From the NCBI RefSeq assembly GCF_963966145.1, contig NC_091052.1, positions 16,368,001 through 16,432,000 on the forward strand: a stretch of 64,000 bases of DNA. Reading direction: 5' to 3'. The notes beneath the pieces are model-generated. The model worked only from the letters and a program-made list of their open reading frames with translations, ran no database searches and was not told the origin of the DNA. Below are positions 24,001 to 36,510 of this stretch, piece after piece. The position numbers were made by a program, and so were the translations under genes. This DNA is from Tenebrio molitor. Its lineage: Eukaryota; Arthropoda; Insecta; Coleoptera; Tenebrionidae. Every line of letters starts with the position of its first letter. Position 1 is the stretch's first letter.

Positions 24001-27000
24001 ACATTATCTTACTTCCTCGGGCACATACACGAAACTTGATGGAAAAGAACATTAACGTTTTAACGTTTTGCAACAGGCAACCGTTGAGGTACAGGCTTCT
24101 GGTTTTAGAAAAGCTTCAATAAATTATCTCGCTGCCTTCTAATGCCGCTGCGAAATCATTTACATGTGTTACTTCCGCACCAGGAATCGTAAATACTTCA
24201 TGGAGGCGGGTTCGGCAAGCGTCGTATTCTTCAGCTGGATGCGTGCCAGAACGTCATTATTCTTTTACTCAAATTTTTAAATATTTAACAATGTGAGAGG
24301 ACTAAATGGTTTGCTGGTGGTTTCTGGATTTCCTGTGGAAAGCACCGACCGAAACGTTATGCTACTTTTTTATAATTTACGCGGCGGTTGGGAAATCCTC
24401 ACGGGATAAATTATAACAAGGTTTTGACCACTGTTGGGAAAGAAACTGGCACTGGGATTGGAAAGGTCGAATTGAGGTATAATAAAAGTGATGCAGCAGA
24501 CACTCACAGGAATCGTGACTATAACTTACCAAAGACGAACGAAGGAGATCCACTCATCAAATCTCAAACAATTCATACAATTTTTATTTTTATCGGGTTT
24601 AAGTGTTTCCCCTTTCTTTTGTGTTTGTGCCAAAAATGTAAATTACACATGTCTTTCCTTTATTTTCACAAACGTTCACCAAGACTTTGATGCATACATA
24701 TTTCTAAAATTATTACCACTTGCTGAAACGCAAGTTTCGACATGAGAGGTAAAAGTGTATCTCACGATGACTGATTTGACTTGCATCGAGACATACGTAG
24801 AGAGTACTCGAGAAAGTTTACTCAATATATTTAATTTATTTAGTGTTTTATAATAGGTATTTGTATATCAAGCTCGCGAAATCTTTCTACCGAGAGAAAA
24901 TTTATGGTCGAGGCCGTTTGCGGCCGAGGCAGGACAATCTCGAGGACGTTAAACGATTTCGGACAAAAGGTGTACACAACATTTGTTGTTTCGCGGTTAC
25001 ACAAAAATAATATTTTTGGATGAAACTTGGACGTGGTTGTGGTTGCAATGCTACTTATGGTAAGTTACTGTACCGGTTATATAAAACACGATTTTAAATT
25101 GGCTGAAAAATCCGTCTGACAGATGCGGTTTTTGTGGTCATTACAGCCAGCAATTTGGTAAATTATAATATCCTTATAATAACTCGTGCACTCGATAAGT
25201 TGGCTCGGAATTATTTTGTGAAATTACTGACCCGGAGCCGTACTTAATTACTATATTTTCTGGTGTATTTTTGGCTTATTGCGAGCTGTTCTTGATTTTT
25301 TAATCGCGTGGGTCGTCAGACTTATCGGTTCTTATTAACTAATCGATTGTGTGCACTTATTAGAATCAATTATCTCAACGCTGGCAATTACTCTTTATTA
25401 CCATCGCCACATAAATTGACAATAATTCACAGGAGATGTCTAATTACAATAATTAAATATATTACGCTTAATTATGGCAGTTGTGCAGCAAATTTTAATT
25501 AGCGCTCGCCTTAATTTATTATAAAATATTCTCGGGCCGCAGAAACAGACATATCAATTCAATTAATTATCCAAGCAATACCGGATAATAAACAAATTTA
25601 TTGGCCACTAAATCTCGTCCTATCACTGGTAACCGTGAGCGGTCTCGATTTATTCCAATTAAAAACGCTATTAATATTTCAAAACTACTTAAAAACGCTC
25701 GGAGAGCCGGTCGTCCGCCATAAACAACGACTCACCTCGTCCCATTAGCAGAAAAGAATCGCGTTCGTTCTTCTGGCAGGACATCATCCTGGACGGACTC
25801 GGCGATGATATTACGTGCCGACATGAGAAATCCTGCTGCTGACGACATAATTATCGATCTGCTGCTGCTGCGTAATGTTGCACTGACGTGTACTTAACTA
25901 AATTACAACTTTAAAAACGCTAATGGCGCGCTGATTACGATGTGGCATTCCAACTTCTTTATTGATAAATTGTCAGCTTCTTTCTGAATGATAACTACTA
26001 GTTTTGCAATCCCAGGATCTCAACAGGAGGAACTCTTGTGACTAAACATTATGTTTGTTTTAGATGAGCGAATAAAATAAAGTAAGGAATTAGAAAGTAC
26101 TTCCAGTTAAAAAAGTTCACGAAATGTTTAAAAACTTGGACCTTTTAAAATCAGGATCTATATTTTTTTTCTATTTCATAACGAATGACAACTAAAAGAT
26201 AGGACCAGGCAGATTTTCTGGTAATTGAATTCAGATAAATTAGGTTAAAGCATATTTTTAGATGCATTTTTCAAATTGGAGACCGTCAGCAATTTTATTG
26301 AATGTCAAAATGACATCAAGATTGAAATTTTTTCTGGAGACTGAATTTGTGCAAAAGTTATAAAAAGCATGGTTACGAAGAAGGTTTATTGTTTATGGTC
26401 CACAAAGTAGACAGAAACTAGAAAATGCAAACAAGTTTGTCAACATGCATAACGTAAGTGCGTTTTGATACCTTTAAAAAAATCCTCATCTAGATCTGGC
26501 AAGCAGAAGGGTTCTTCCCATATACATACGTATAGCAGCCATGAAAACGCAGCTGGAGTATTGTTCTGCTACTTAATACAGTATATCTTGTCTCAGTTTT
26601 CCTTTTCGTTTTCCCTTGATGGCGCACTTTGAAAGTAGATTTGGTATAAAACTCTGCTGTTAGGTAAATGATGTCTACATGGCGAATAGTCTATCAAAAG
26701 CACTTTATCAGAATTACAAAAAATATTTAAATAACTTCTCCTGATGAGGTCATAGCACTATATTTGTGAGAGTGAACGCGGGAAACTTTATGTCTGCACA
26801 AGGTTTAAAAACAAACTTTTGAAATGCAAAAGATAGTTTTTCATTAGTCTGTCAACATTTTCTGCGTCTTATTGAAATAAGCATTATCGTATTCATTAAT
26901 TATACAGGTCAACAATGAAAAACCTGTCTCAAAATCAAAAAGTAAATATGATCGACTTTTGGATGCTGATGACGGCAAAAATATTTTAAAAATTCCAGCA

Positions 27001-27648
27001 CGTCCAGTTTTCAAAGAAAAAAATGTTTTGTTTGTTTGAATCTGGTACAAGGAGAGAGTAGACATTTTGGACGTTAAAACTGAGCTAAAACAAAAATTTT
27101 GCATCTATCCTCACTGCTCAAGTTTTTTGACTAAAAAAATATTTGCTGCAATTTCAAATTCATGTTTTATAGTTTTGTTGTCGATGGTATTTGTACAAAG
27201 AAACCTTGTCGAAATAACTAGATATTTACAAAAAAATTTGAAATGTCGACAAAAGACCGTATAAATTTATCTCAATGTTCAAGAAACAACAAAGAAATAT
27301 AACGGAGTTTGTGCAAAAGTATACCTTATTCATTTTCTTATGATTATTGCCGATTTTAAATCAAAATTTATTTAGGTGTATGTCGTATTTTAACATTTTT
27401 TTTCCAAAACACTCTTACGTGATAAAGAAAAATTAAGTTCATATCTGAAATCAGCATCCTAAAAAAGACTTAAAAATCTTATTAAAACCAAAACAGGTTT
27501 TTATAAATCAAATTTTGCAGCACTGTGTTATTGCTGAGAAAATCCTGAAGAATAATGTGATACAAAAAGTCTCTGGGGTAGGGTAACACTGTAAATACCA
27601 TGAGCGAACGAAATAAATATTGAAATTATTTGATGTCTAAAGGCTAAA
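21046..27648. other. Long intergenic stretch, no gene recognised
   Basis: ACAGGGTGTATCTAAAATG near 21048 resembles the terminal sequence of many insect transposons, but no partner end was found. Moderately GC-rich unique blocks at about 21700-22300, 23900-24400 and 24880-25960 are regulatory candidates. A short CTGCTGCTGCTG run lies near 25860. The remainder is AT-rich with short, unrecognised ORFs. Confidence 0.4.
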
Positions 27649-27676
27649 CAGGTCAGGTCAGGTCAGGTCAGGTCAG
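27649..27676. repeat. Interstitial TCAGG/GGTCA run (5 units)
   Basis: Five uninterrupted GGTCA units (27651-27675) with partial flanking units. TCAGG is the telomeric repeat of Tribolium and many beetles. The run is short and could equally be an ordinary microsatellite. Confidence 0.7.
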
Positions 27677-28258
27677 CTTATGATATCAGTAAAAATTTGT
27701 TAAATAATTTTTCCAAATCCCTTTTAACATTTATAGAGATTTGTTTTTCCGAAAACTTCTGATGGCCAGCTGTTTTTAGAATTGTCATTTTTAAATAAAG
27801 AAAAGAAATTTAAACAATTTGGAACTTCAACGAAAGCATTGTTAAACAATGAGAGTTACAGCCAGGGCACATATTACGTTCTTAACATTTCAAAACATAA
27901 TTTGTTGAAGAGAAAGAAATGATATTTAAAGTTATTTGTACGTACATTATTCTTAGTCGTTAAAGAAACATGTTAGAGCATTCAGCTGGTAAACAAAGTA
28001 AAATTTTATTTGTATTTGCTACACTAAAATGATTTATTAAATTCCACACACGATGAGATTTATTTTGCAAGTTTTTAACAAATGAATCATCGTTTCCTTT
28101 GGAGACCACGACAATATTTGACTTTAATTTATTTTATACCAGCAAGATGTGATAATATTTAGCTTCGTCAGCTAATTCGCACATAAGGCCTGAGAATGTC
28201 CTTATTAGCAAATCTTCAAACTAGTGTAAGTCAAAATTATCTCTATTTGTTGTTTTTA
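27677..28258. other. Intergenic, AT-rich, nothing recognised
   Basis: No ORF of interest and no repeat shared with the rest of the window. Confidence 0.5.
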
Positions 28259-28410
28259 TATCGGGTGTTCATTTAAATTTATCCTCGTTAATCTAAAAAC
28301 ACAAACAAGGCAAAAAGTGAGGTTAGATTTAAACAGCTGATTCGTCGTGATGGGTTCACAATCGACCCTTCAACGCAACTTTGAGGATACATTTAAGTGA
28401 ACACCCGATA
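28259..28410 (+). mobile_element. MITE family TATCGGGTGTTC, copy 3
   Basis: Ends are TATCGGGTGTTCATTTAAAT and the inverted GTGAACACCCGATA. The left arm is partly deleted, with CTCG followed directly by the central AAACACAAACAAGGC block. The right arm (TTCACAATCGACCCTTCAAC) is intact. Confidence 0.85.
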
Positions 28411-30235
28411 CAAATGATTTGAGAAGGAAAATTGTAAATTTTAAAATGTTTGATAAGAGAATGCAAACCATCAATAAACATTCAATTATTATTATTAAAT
28501 TAATTAAGTTGAAAACTTCAATGTTTAGAGAATTGTTGTTAAAAATGTTTATATTAAAATCTTTCATAATTATAAAGACATAAGCAGAGCACACAGAATA
28601 TTAAACAATAATGATATAGGGAACTTTGATTAAAAAAAGGTCGCATAATTAGAAGGACTCGATCCAACTATTGTAATTGACAATAAGATTTATTTAAAGT
28701 CCATTCAAAAATAAAAAACCACCAACGTCGCATTTTCCTCGTAATTACTATCGGCAACGCTGTCTAGTGTAAAATTTGGTGACACTTGTAATTTTGAGGT
28801 TAAATGTTTATTAAGTGTCTTGTTTTTCTGAGCATATTTAAGTAAAAATAATAAGAATCAATAAATAAATGAAACGTGCTGCTAATAAAACAATATGAAC
28901 GAAATTCAAAGCAATTGAATTTTATTTTGAATCAAATAAATGTCATAATTTATAGTTACCAACATAGTATGAAAAAATATCTACCTAGGGTTTTTTAAAT
29001 TTTACCAACCTAAAGCAACAGGTGGTGATTTTTTGATTTTTGAATGGACTTTAGATTCAGATGGACACAGTTCACACAGAATTTGACTTAGAAAAGTAGT
29101 CCGAGAAACAGAAATAAATTTTTTTTAAATAATTCAAACTGAACCTTTATCTCTTTCATTTCGGGTCTGCAAATGCCCTCAAATTTATTTGAATATGTTT
29201 ATATCGATTTTGAAGTCTTAATAACATGAAGGAATTAATGACACGGAAGAGCAGTTTGGTGATGACTGGCTCGCAACTAATTTTGTGCTTGTTGGTCATG
29301 TGATCAGATTTTTTGTCTGAATGATTCTTTTGGTCGGAGGCGAACGGTAAAAGAGCCGAAATGGATGTTCTTCCACGTCAAAGGATGCTCCAAATTCAAC
29401 ATATCATTAGTCCACACTTTTACATTTACGTAATTGAAATTTATGGCCCTCTTTATCAAGTTTAATCAATCATAATTGCCGCATAGACATGTAAGAGTAC
29501 ATGCAACCAAACAACGGAACGGCGTGAAGACGAACGATCAAAGTGTCATGGTAATGAAGAGTAGTTGCATATAAATATTGATATTGATGTGTGAAGGGAT
29601 GCGACCGACAGTTCCCTTGGTGCTCGCAACTTCGCGGCGGCCATTTGTTTCAATCTGCCAGACTTTAATGACTGCATTAGTCCATTGTCATCAAACATCA
29701 GGAGGTCACGCCTCGCTAACATTTCGACCCTTTCTGCTCATTTAATTTATGTGATAGCTCATTGCATAAACCGAACGGTTTACGACGTCGTCGATTTCCG
29801 CCGCGAAAACACTCACGTTCCCACACAACGTCTAACCCGTTCGGTGCAGGCAGGAAAGGGACTCGTTACCGATTAATTACCGGCATGGTGGCTCCTTCTG
29901 CAACCTAAATGTCGCCAAGATATGAATGCATAACAAATATCGAGATAAAAACAAGGTAGATGTTTCAAGACAGATCGTATAAAATTTAGCGTCAGATTGT
30001 TTTATGCTGAAAGAGGAATGAACGAATACAATAGTGGAAACATAGAAAGCATAGAGGAGGCGAGGTGAGTTAAGAGAAATGAAAATACAAACAAGAAACA
30101 AGTGTTGAAATGAAAAGAGAAATAGTACATGTTAGGAAAAAAGCAGTAATGGAATATTTACTCTATGTATTGTGGGTAGGAATAAGGTGTACATTAAAGG
30201 AACAATTCTAATAAACCAAAATACCGTTAGACCCA
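28411..30235. other. Intergenic; unique block 29200-29880
   Basis: No gene was seen. 29200-29880 is relatively GC-rich and repeat-free and may be regulatory. The stretches on either side are AT-rich. TTTTTTGATTTTTGAATGGACTTT at 29021-29044 echoes in reverse a stretch at 28696-28715, suggesting that 28696-29044 may be another decayed inverted-repeat element. Confidence 0.35.
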
Positions 30236-30752
30236 AAAAAATTTAGAGTTGGCAATTCGTTAAAATTTCAATTATCATATCAGTCTTAAAAGTTAGGTTA
30301 GTGATTTTGAGAACGTTGAAATCTTGATTTTCATAAAGGTGTGCATTATGTGTGACCTGTCGGTTGTAAAAGAATCATGAGGAGCTCCAATCGTATTTAC
30401 AAACTAGAGTAAATGTTCGAAATGTCTGCCTTCAGCTTCCAAACATAATGCGACTCTCTTTGCTTCATGTTTTCAAATGACCTTCACAAAGTCGGGACAT
30501 CAATTAAATTGCAGTTATCAGTAATTACTTGCATTAATTCGGGAATTACGCCAGGCCTGTTTTTGAACACGTTGTTTTTCAGGTATAACAAAATAATCAA
30601 GCAAGTTTTTGGTAAGTGCCTTGAAAGTCCGGAATTACAGTTATTATTGTAATTAATGACATCTGATGACAATTGAATTACATTTTTACGTGCTGCCAAC
30701 TAAAGTGTATTAATCACGGCCATCTCGATTTATTTTCGATCACACGGTACTT
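30236..30752 (-). pseudogene. Degenerate DNA-transposon repeat, copy B, with transposase C-terminus
   Basis: On the minus strand, 30699-30484 reads through KNNVFKNRPGVIPELMQVI and CNLIDVPTL. Beyond a stop or frameshift, FENMKQR and, in another frame, EGRHFEHLL continue to about 30400. The ending (E/G)xHFEHLL is typical of the C-terminus of a common insect Tc1/mariner-type transposase group. TIR-like AGTTGGCA (30247) and TGCCAACT (30694-30701) bound it. It matches 1617-2175 in opposite orientation. The N-terminal and catalytic parts are missing. Confidence 0.75.
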
Positions 30753-30798
30753 AGTATCACTGATGAACTGAAGAAAGATTTTTAAATTTTAATATATT

Positions 30799-30929
30799 GA
30801 TTGTGAACGCACCACTCGTCAATCTGCAAAGTAAAAACACAAACAACACAAAGAGTGAGGTTAAATTTAAACAGCAGATCCGTGATCCGTATTCCGTGGT
30901 GCGTTCACAAACGACTCTGCAGACATCCA
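30799..30929 (+). mobile_element. MITE family TATCGGGTGTTC, copy 4 (ends missing)
   Basis: Contains the internal GATTGTGAACGCACCACTCG, the central AAAAACACAAACAACAC and the inverted GTGGTGCGTTCACAAACGAC, but lacks both outer TATCGGGTGTTC ends. Confidence 0.8.
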
Positions 30930-33251
30930 GAATGAGTAGCATTGCAGAGTAGTCGTAGATTACCATGGAGGAAACTTATTTGTAAGGAACTTGTGGTATT
31001 ATTTTCACTAGATCTGCCGAAATCCGAGAGATTCATCTTTAAAGTTAGATAATAATGTGGTACTAATTTTTCTTCTTTTAGTCAGTTCTTAAAATGCACA
31101 TGGTTGAAAGTGTTTAAACCTACAATGAAGTGATAATTAGTTGGTAAAAATGGATTAGTCACTGAGTTAAACAGTTCGTCGTGACATTGTCATAACTTAT
31201 CAGATGGGTTATGGTTTCTTGGTGTCCACGGAATAAGCGGACAATTGAAAATAATGAAATAATGGGGCAAGAAATGGGACTCCGTGTCCTGTACATGACG
31301 AAATTATGGTAATTATGGCGGCAGTTCAATTTCCTCGGCCGTCGTTATAAGAGATATCGATTTTATAATTGTAGATTGGAAGGGTAATTTAAACGATATT
31401 ATCTACAGTTGGAGAGGGGCTTCTTGTAAACTTGAAAAAAAGCAGCCTCGAGGATATGTGGCGAGTACAATGGACGCGGCCACAAAATTACCGGGTCCGT
31501 CAATCCTTCACCCTGTGATTTACAATGTCGCTACTCCACCCGATAAATATTGCCTCCCCGCTGGAAACGTCACTCATGCATGCAACAGAGCCTGTGTGAG
31601 TGACGTGCATGCTACCACCGCGGCAACAACTCACTTCGTCGTATCACAAAACGTGCGAGGTCTTTAAAAACAACTTTCAAACATCACGACATCCTTTCAA
31701 CTGGCAACCCTTTTCCCAATAAAGATCCCACCCTTAATGAGAGGAGAAGTTGACGTGGATCGGCGTCTTTGTCGGACTTGGTTGGAAGTTTCGTCGGGAA
31801 AATGGGAGTACAAGCGAGTGCTCCGGTCGGTGCATTCAAAACAAATAACGCGCCCCGACGCCGACAATAAACGAGATAAATTGCGAAGTAAATCACGATA
31901 AGCAAGCAGCGATCCGGTGGCGGCGTCGGGTCCGCTTTTTGCCTCTTTGGGGGTGGTCGGTCCCCCAAATGAGCGCGCGAAACTTTCAACGAAGAACTTG
32001 TTATACATGTCACTTACACCGGTGAGTCACACGAGTTGGCAGCTAAGGTCAGATACCCCAGCCCCGGGTCAGGTTGTTGAATGCGTAATCACGGCCTGTC
32101 AGAGCAGAAGGGCGGAACCCGTCATGCAGATTGAATTTTCTTTTCATCCTTACATAATGGATCGCCTGCGGTCCCCCTGCAATGAGAAGAACACCCCATT
32201 GTTTATACATGCATGGGTACTTTATTCCATGTTATATTAAATAGTTTTTAGGATGAGATGTGGTCTCTCCTCTTGTGTGTCCTGTTGGCAGATCTGTTTT
32301 TTGAGTGTTAAGTTGTTACCGGGTTGACGCGGAGCGTGAAGACCGACTGAAAAGGATCAGGGGCGACACAAAGGGGTTCTTTCATCGCGACGATTAGCGG
32401 GAGAAATTCCACAGAGGCGGCTTAGCAAACTTCACTGCTAGACCACTCTGTTTCTAAACTCTTTCATTCCTCTTGAATGATGACTTTAATCAGTTCTGGA
32501 AGAATTTGAAAAAAAATATCAGAAAAAACATTTTTTTTACTTCAGAATTATTCCTAACCTCATTTTCATCATTACGTTTAGTGAACGATTGCAGTATTCG
32601 TTAACTTTAATTTTCATGGGAGTGAAGATTTAGTTAGTGGAAAGAGATACCACACTTGCTTGAATAGTTGAATAAAAAAAAATCTACAAAAAACGTGAGT
32701 TGCCGCAAAATTATTCTTATCTTTCTAGTTGTTAAAACGTAGTAAATTATAAAACCAAAGATAGCATAATGTGGCCATGGAAAACTATGTTAATATGGTA
32801 AAAAAGAACAAGATTACGCCATCGGTTGTTAATATCTTAACATTTTTAGATGCGAAGAGATTATAGATAGCGGTGACTTCAGGCAGACATTACAGTATAA
32901 AGAGAGTGTAAAGTTAAATCGGTCGCTTAAAATAAAGAAGGATGTCAATACATTTCGATATCTTCGACAATTGAAAGGTGAAAATTAGAGATGAAATTTT
33001 GGTGGATTCCGTTCACCATTGAATAGAGAATAAAAAGACTTCAAAAAATATAAAATGTAACCCCTATAGCCATTTCATAATTTTGAGTTGCCCCCCCCCT
33101 TTGCGCTACCACTGGGTGAATTAAGAAATATGTAGTTTATGTCAAAAGATAACCATTAAAAAAAATAAATAGGTCGAAATTTTGAAACTCCATAATACCA
33201 TCTTACTGAGTCTAATCCAGGTGTTCTGTAAAGCTGGAAATTAAAAATACA
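30930..33251. other. Intergenic; large unique GC-richer block 31140-32450
   Basis: No gene is supported. ORFs overlap on both strands at 31458-32240 without family motifs. This is one of the longest repeat-free, less AT-rich blocks and a strong candidate for conserved regulatory DNA, by composition only. CATGCATGCAAC and GTGCATGCTACC near 31574-31615 form a local palindromic cluster. A run of ten C lies near 33092. Confidence 0.4.
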
Positions 33252-33569
33252 GGGTTATTATAAATGATTGTAGTTCAAGTAGGCGTGAAAACTGAATGTA
33301 AAATTTATGGTTGCCGCTCCATATAAAAAACATCAAAATAATTGAATAAGTCAGTACACACCACTCAATATTTTTAGAATTGGTTGCAAAACAACTAAAT
33401 ATTGTTGGATTCAATCGTTGATTAAAAAAAAGAAATAAAATACTCATCACCGCACTTTTCACGTAAAAAATGACAGTGAGAGCGACAAAAATTGACAGTT
33501 CACATGAAAACGGCAAAAATTTCATAACATGGGCTTGGCCTGCTTCGACTACAATCATTTATAATAACC
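33252..33569. mobile_element. MITE with 33-bp TIRs (GGTTATTATAAATGATTGTA)
   Basis: The left end GGTTATTATAAATGATTGTA continuing TTCAAGTAGGC is inverted at the right end (GCCTGCTTCGACTACAATCA, then TTTATAATAACC), about 30 of 33 matching. The ORFs on both strands within it are not related to any transposase I know. Confidence 0.85.
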
Positions 33570-34369
33570 ATGTAAAAAGTATGTACGTTCCAATATTATC
33601 TATTTCAAGAAATTTAAGTTTTTTACGTCGCAAATGTTTGAAAACTTTTTACTGAGTTGAATGGAATATTAATTTAAATAAGGTCTCGTAAAGTTTTAAT
33701 CGCAGCCAAAGTACGGTTTTGATGTTTCGCTTAGAATACTAAACAAGTGGATAAAGGTTTTATTTTTATTTTAGTGCGAGTTGATGACTGCATACAATTG
33801 TCATTAAATCTTATCAGTAAAGTATCAAATTTATATTTTTGAAGAGTATGTCACGTGCTGTAAAATACTTCAAGATCTGCAACATTACTTTTATTAGTTT
33901 TGCCTTAATAGATCTAATTAAAATTAGACTTAAAACTTATGGGTAGTATAAAATAAATTAATTAAATCTTATAACAATTATTATAAGTTTAAAAAATACA
34001 GCTCCTTTAACATCAGGTTCTGAATCCATTGAGATTTTTATTATATCGTATTGTTTGTTAGCTTTGTTTCCAGTTTATGTCAGCAAAGCAAAGGAAAAAT
34101 TGTAATAGAACTTGATAACACTCTAAAGTCTAAAGGTTTCTAAAATTACAGTATGTAACAAATTCTCTAGCTCAGGTTCTAGATACAGAAGTTCTGTTTA
34201 TGCATACTACAAGTATCAACACTTGGCTTATTTTTAATATTTTACTTTCTAGTATGACTTTGTCATCTAGGTTTTTTTTTGAAATCTGTAAGATTTAAAG
34301 ACACATTCATTTAGCTTCATCTTCTTTCAACATACTTATATGATAACTGCTTTCCATAACAACGGCAAC
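33570..34369. other. Intergenic, AT-rich, nothing recognised
   Basis: No coding signal was noticed. I looked here for the reverse transcriptase expected downstream of the adjacent minus-strand endonuclease and did not find it. Confidence 0.5.
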
Positions 34370-35980
34370 GTTGACGATGCCTTCTTCTTCTTTTCTGTGT
34401 CTGCCCTCCCCCTTCCTTTTTCTTTTGTCTCTTCCAGCAATTTCATGAAATACTCTTCGCATTCTTGCAATTTATTATTTCTTCGCTAACCGATTCCTTT
34501 TTCTTTCTCTCTCGGTTTATGTATTTCCATACCTCCTTCTCTGTCCTTATATCCTTTATCTCTTTCTCCCCCCTCCCCTCCCAGCTTTTTCTTCTTTCTA
34601 CATATCTCTTTGTATCTTCTCTTTGGCTGTCGATTTTGGTCCTCTTCCATTCTCTTCACATCTTTACTGCTTCCTTCTTCAATTGTTCACATTCTTTGTT
34701 CCACCACTCATTTTTCTTTCCTATCCCTTTTGCTCCATTGTCTCCTTTTTGGTCGCTGCTTTTTCAATTACTTGTTTCAGTTCTACCGCCATCTTCTCTA
34801 TACCCTGCTTTTCAAACTGGCTTTTTCTAGCCTCCTCCAATACTCTTCTACTCCTTGTTCACTCCATATTTTTAGTATCACCTTCTTCTGCTCTTCCGTT
34901 GCTTTACTTTTTCCCCTTTCTTCATGGTTCGTTTCTGCTATACTTATTTCTAAAGGGAGATGATCCGACTCTACTTTCTTCTATTCTGAATTCTTTTACA
35001 CTTTCCCATGCTTCTTCGTTTACTATTCTGTAATCTATCACTGTTTCCCCTCTCCTACCTATATACATATGTCTATTCTCCTTTTTCGTCCCCTTGTTTG
35101 TTTCCATTCAATACTTCACATCCATTTTCTTCAATCCATTCTACCAGCCTCTTCCCCTCTGCATTTTTCACCTTGTCCTACTCTCCCGTTGACGTCACCT
35201 CCCATAAGCATACATTCTTCTCTGTTTTCTTTTAATGTATCTTCGACACCTCTTATTATTGTTTTCATCTCTTTGCTGTATATGCATTGTCATTATTTTC
35301 CACCATTTATAGCCTATATGTACGTTTTTTCCATACATCCTTCTTCTTTTCCTTTTTCTTGTTTTTTTTTTAATCCCCAATGTCACCCCTGTTATTATTC
35401 CCCCTGCAGCTCTTCTTCTTTCCTTGTTTTGCCGCCCCTTGACATTCCCATTTGTATTGTTTGGGTAATAACTTTTCTATTTTTTTCCCAGCTCCGGTCC
35501 TCTACCCATCTTTCTACCAGACCCACTGCAATCTCAAATTCTCTCACGTAGTCCCAATATTCTTCTACTTTTTTTCTTAAACCCGCTATGTTCCAATATA
35601 TGTAATACCTTCACTTTTGCCGTTTTCGTTATCTTTTTTGTTTGTGCCCTTTCAATCATATTTCTCTATTTTGTGCTTCTTTTCCGGATCTCATTTTTTT
35701 TTGTCCATCTACCTTTTTCTTTGTTCTTTTTCCATTTCCGTTGTCTCTGTTTTGTTCATCCCATATTCCTCTCCCTACTGAAAAACCTCTAGTCCCCCCC
35801 TTTCTTCATTTCATCTCCACTCTATTGTTATTTTTCTATATCCCACTTTTGCTTCTTTCCCTTCCCTTTTTTCTTCCTTCGCAATGTTTTTTAGTTTCTT
35901 CTGTATCTTTCGTTTTTGTTTTGCAAGGTCATTGTCTATATGAAAATTGTATTTATCATTATTATCCGTGAAGTAGATGT
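34370..35980 (-). pseudogene. Non-LTR retrotransposon fragment: ORF end, endonuclease and linker, no reverse transcriptase
   Basis: The + strand is strikingly pyrimidine-rich because the coding strand is purine-rich. Minus-strand motifs run in order: WNIAGL (35595-35578), YVREFEIAVGLVERW (about 35550-35505), GGDVNGRVG (about 35205-35178), GRRGETVIDYRIVNEEAWE (about 35060-35005), ESDHLPL (34971-34951), then WWNKEC (34709-34690) in the linker. These are the APE-type endonuclease landmarks (WNI, GDFN, SDH) of insect LINEs. Frames shift several times and stops interrupt. Upstream (35980-35620) is a Lys/Glu-rich stretch, probably the end of the preceding ORF region. Homology fades at about 34370, before the reverse transcriptase. 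Long + strand hydrophobic ORFs here are antisense shadows. Confidence 0.85.
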
Positions 35981-36380
35981 AATAGACTAGGGAAATTCTA
36001 GTAATTTTATTTATCAGTTTAAAGTCTTTAAAATAAATCTTATGTTTCTGCCTAAAGTCACTTTCTGTACTTTATCATCATTGCTCTATAATCCGTAAAA
36101 AATAGCACGAAGGTGATCTTTTAACTTTTATAATAAACAGTAAACACTGAGAGCCGAATTTGGTGATTAGGGGGTTGCTCATACATTTTGAACCATGTAA
36201 ATGGGTCTCTATGAACCGGAACGTTGTTCTAATGGAGCAGCATATCTGGCCCAATTTTATTTTAGTAATACCCCCTATCTTTCACTAAGCCAAGGAAATA
36301 ATGTGCATTTTATATTATAAACACTTTCGTAAATTTTAACTAGACTTAATTAGATGCATAATCTCTCGTTTGATAAAATA
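35981..36380. other. Intergenic, AT-rich, nothing recognised
   Basis: Short spacer between the LINE fragment and the next MITE. No feature seen. Confidence 0.5.
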
Positions 36381-36510
36381 TATCGAGTGTTCATTTAAAT
36401 TTCCCGTCAAAGTTATTGTCGAAGAGTCAATTTTGAACGCACCACTCATCAGTCTGCTGAGTAAAAACACAAACAACGCAAAAAGTGTGGTTAGATTTTA
36501 CGGCTGATCA
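36381..36510 (+). mobile_element. MITE family TATCGGGTGTTC, copy 5 (right half missing)
   Basis: Left end TATCGAGTGTTCATTTAAAT, then GAACGCACCACTCATCAG, AAAACACAAACAACGC and CGGCTGATCA. The inverted right arm is absent. Confidence 0.8.

Noticed and set aside
26530..26580. QLEYCSA-like peptide suggesting a LINE reverse-transcriptase tail
   Set aside because: Only about seven residues fit and the flanking frames show no further reverse-transcriptase motif.
34465..35551. Long + strand ORFs rich in Phe, Ser and Leu that look like membrane proteins
   Set aside because: They are antisense to the purine-rich LINE endonuclease on the minus strand, which carries recognisable motifs.
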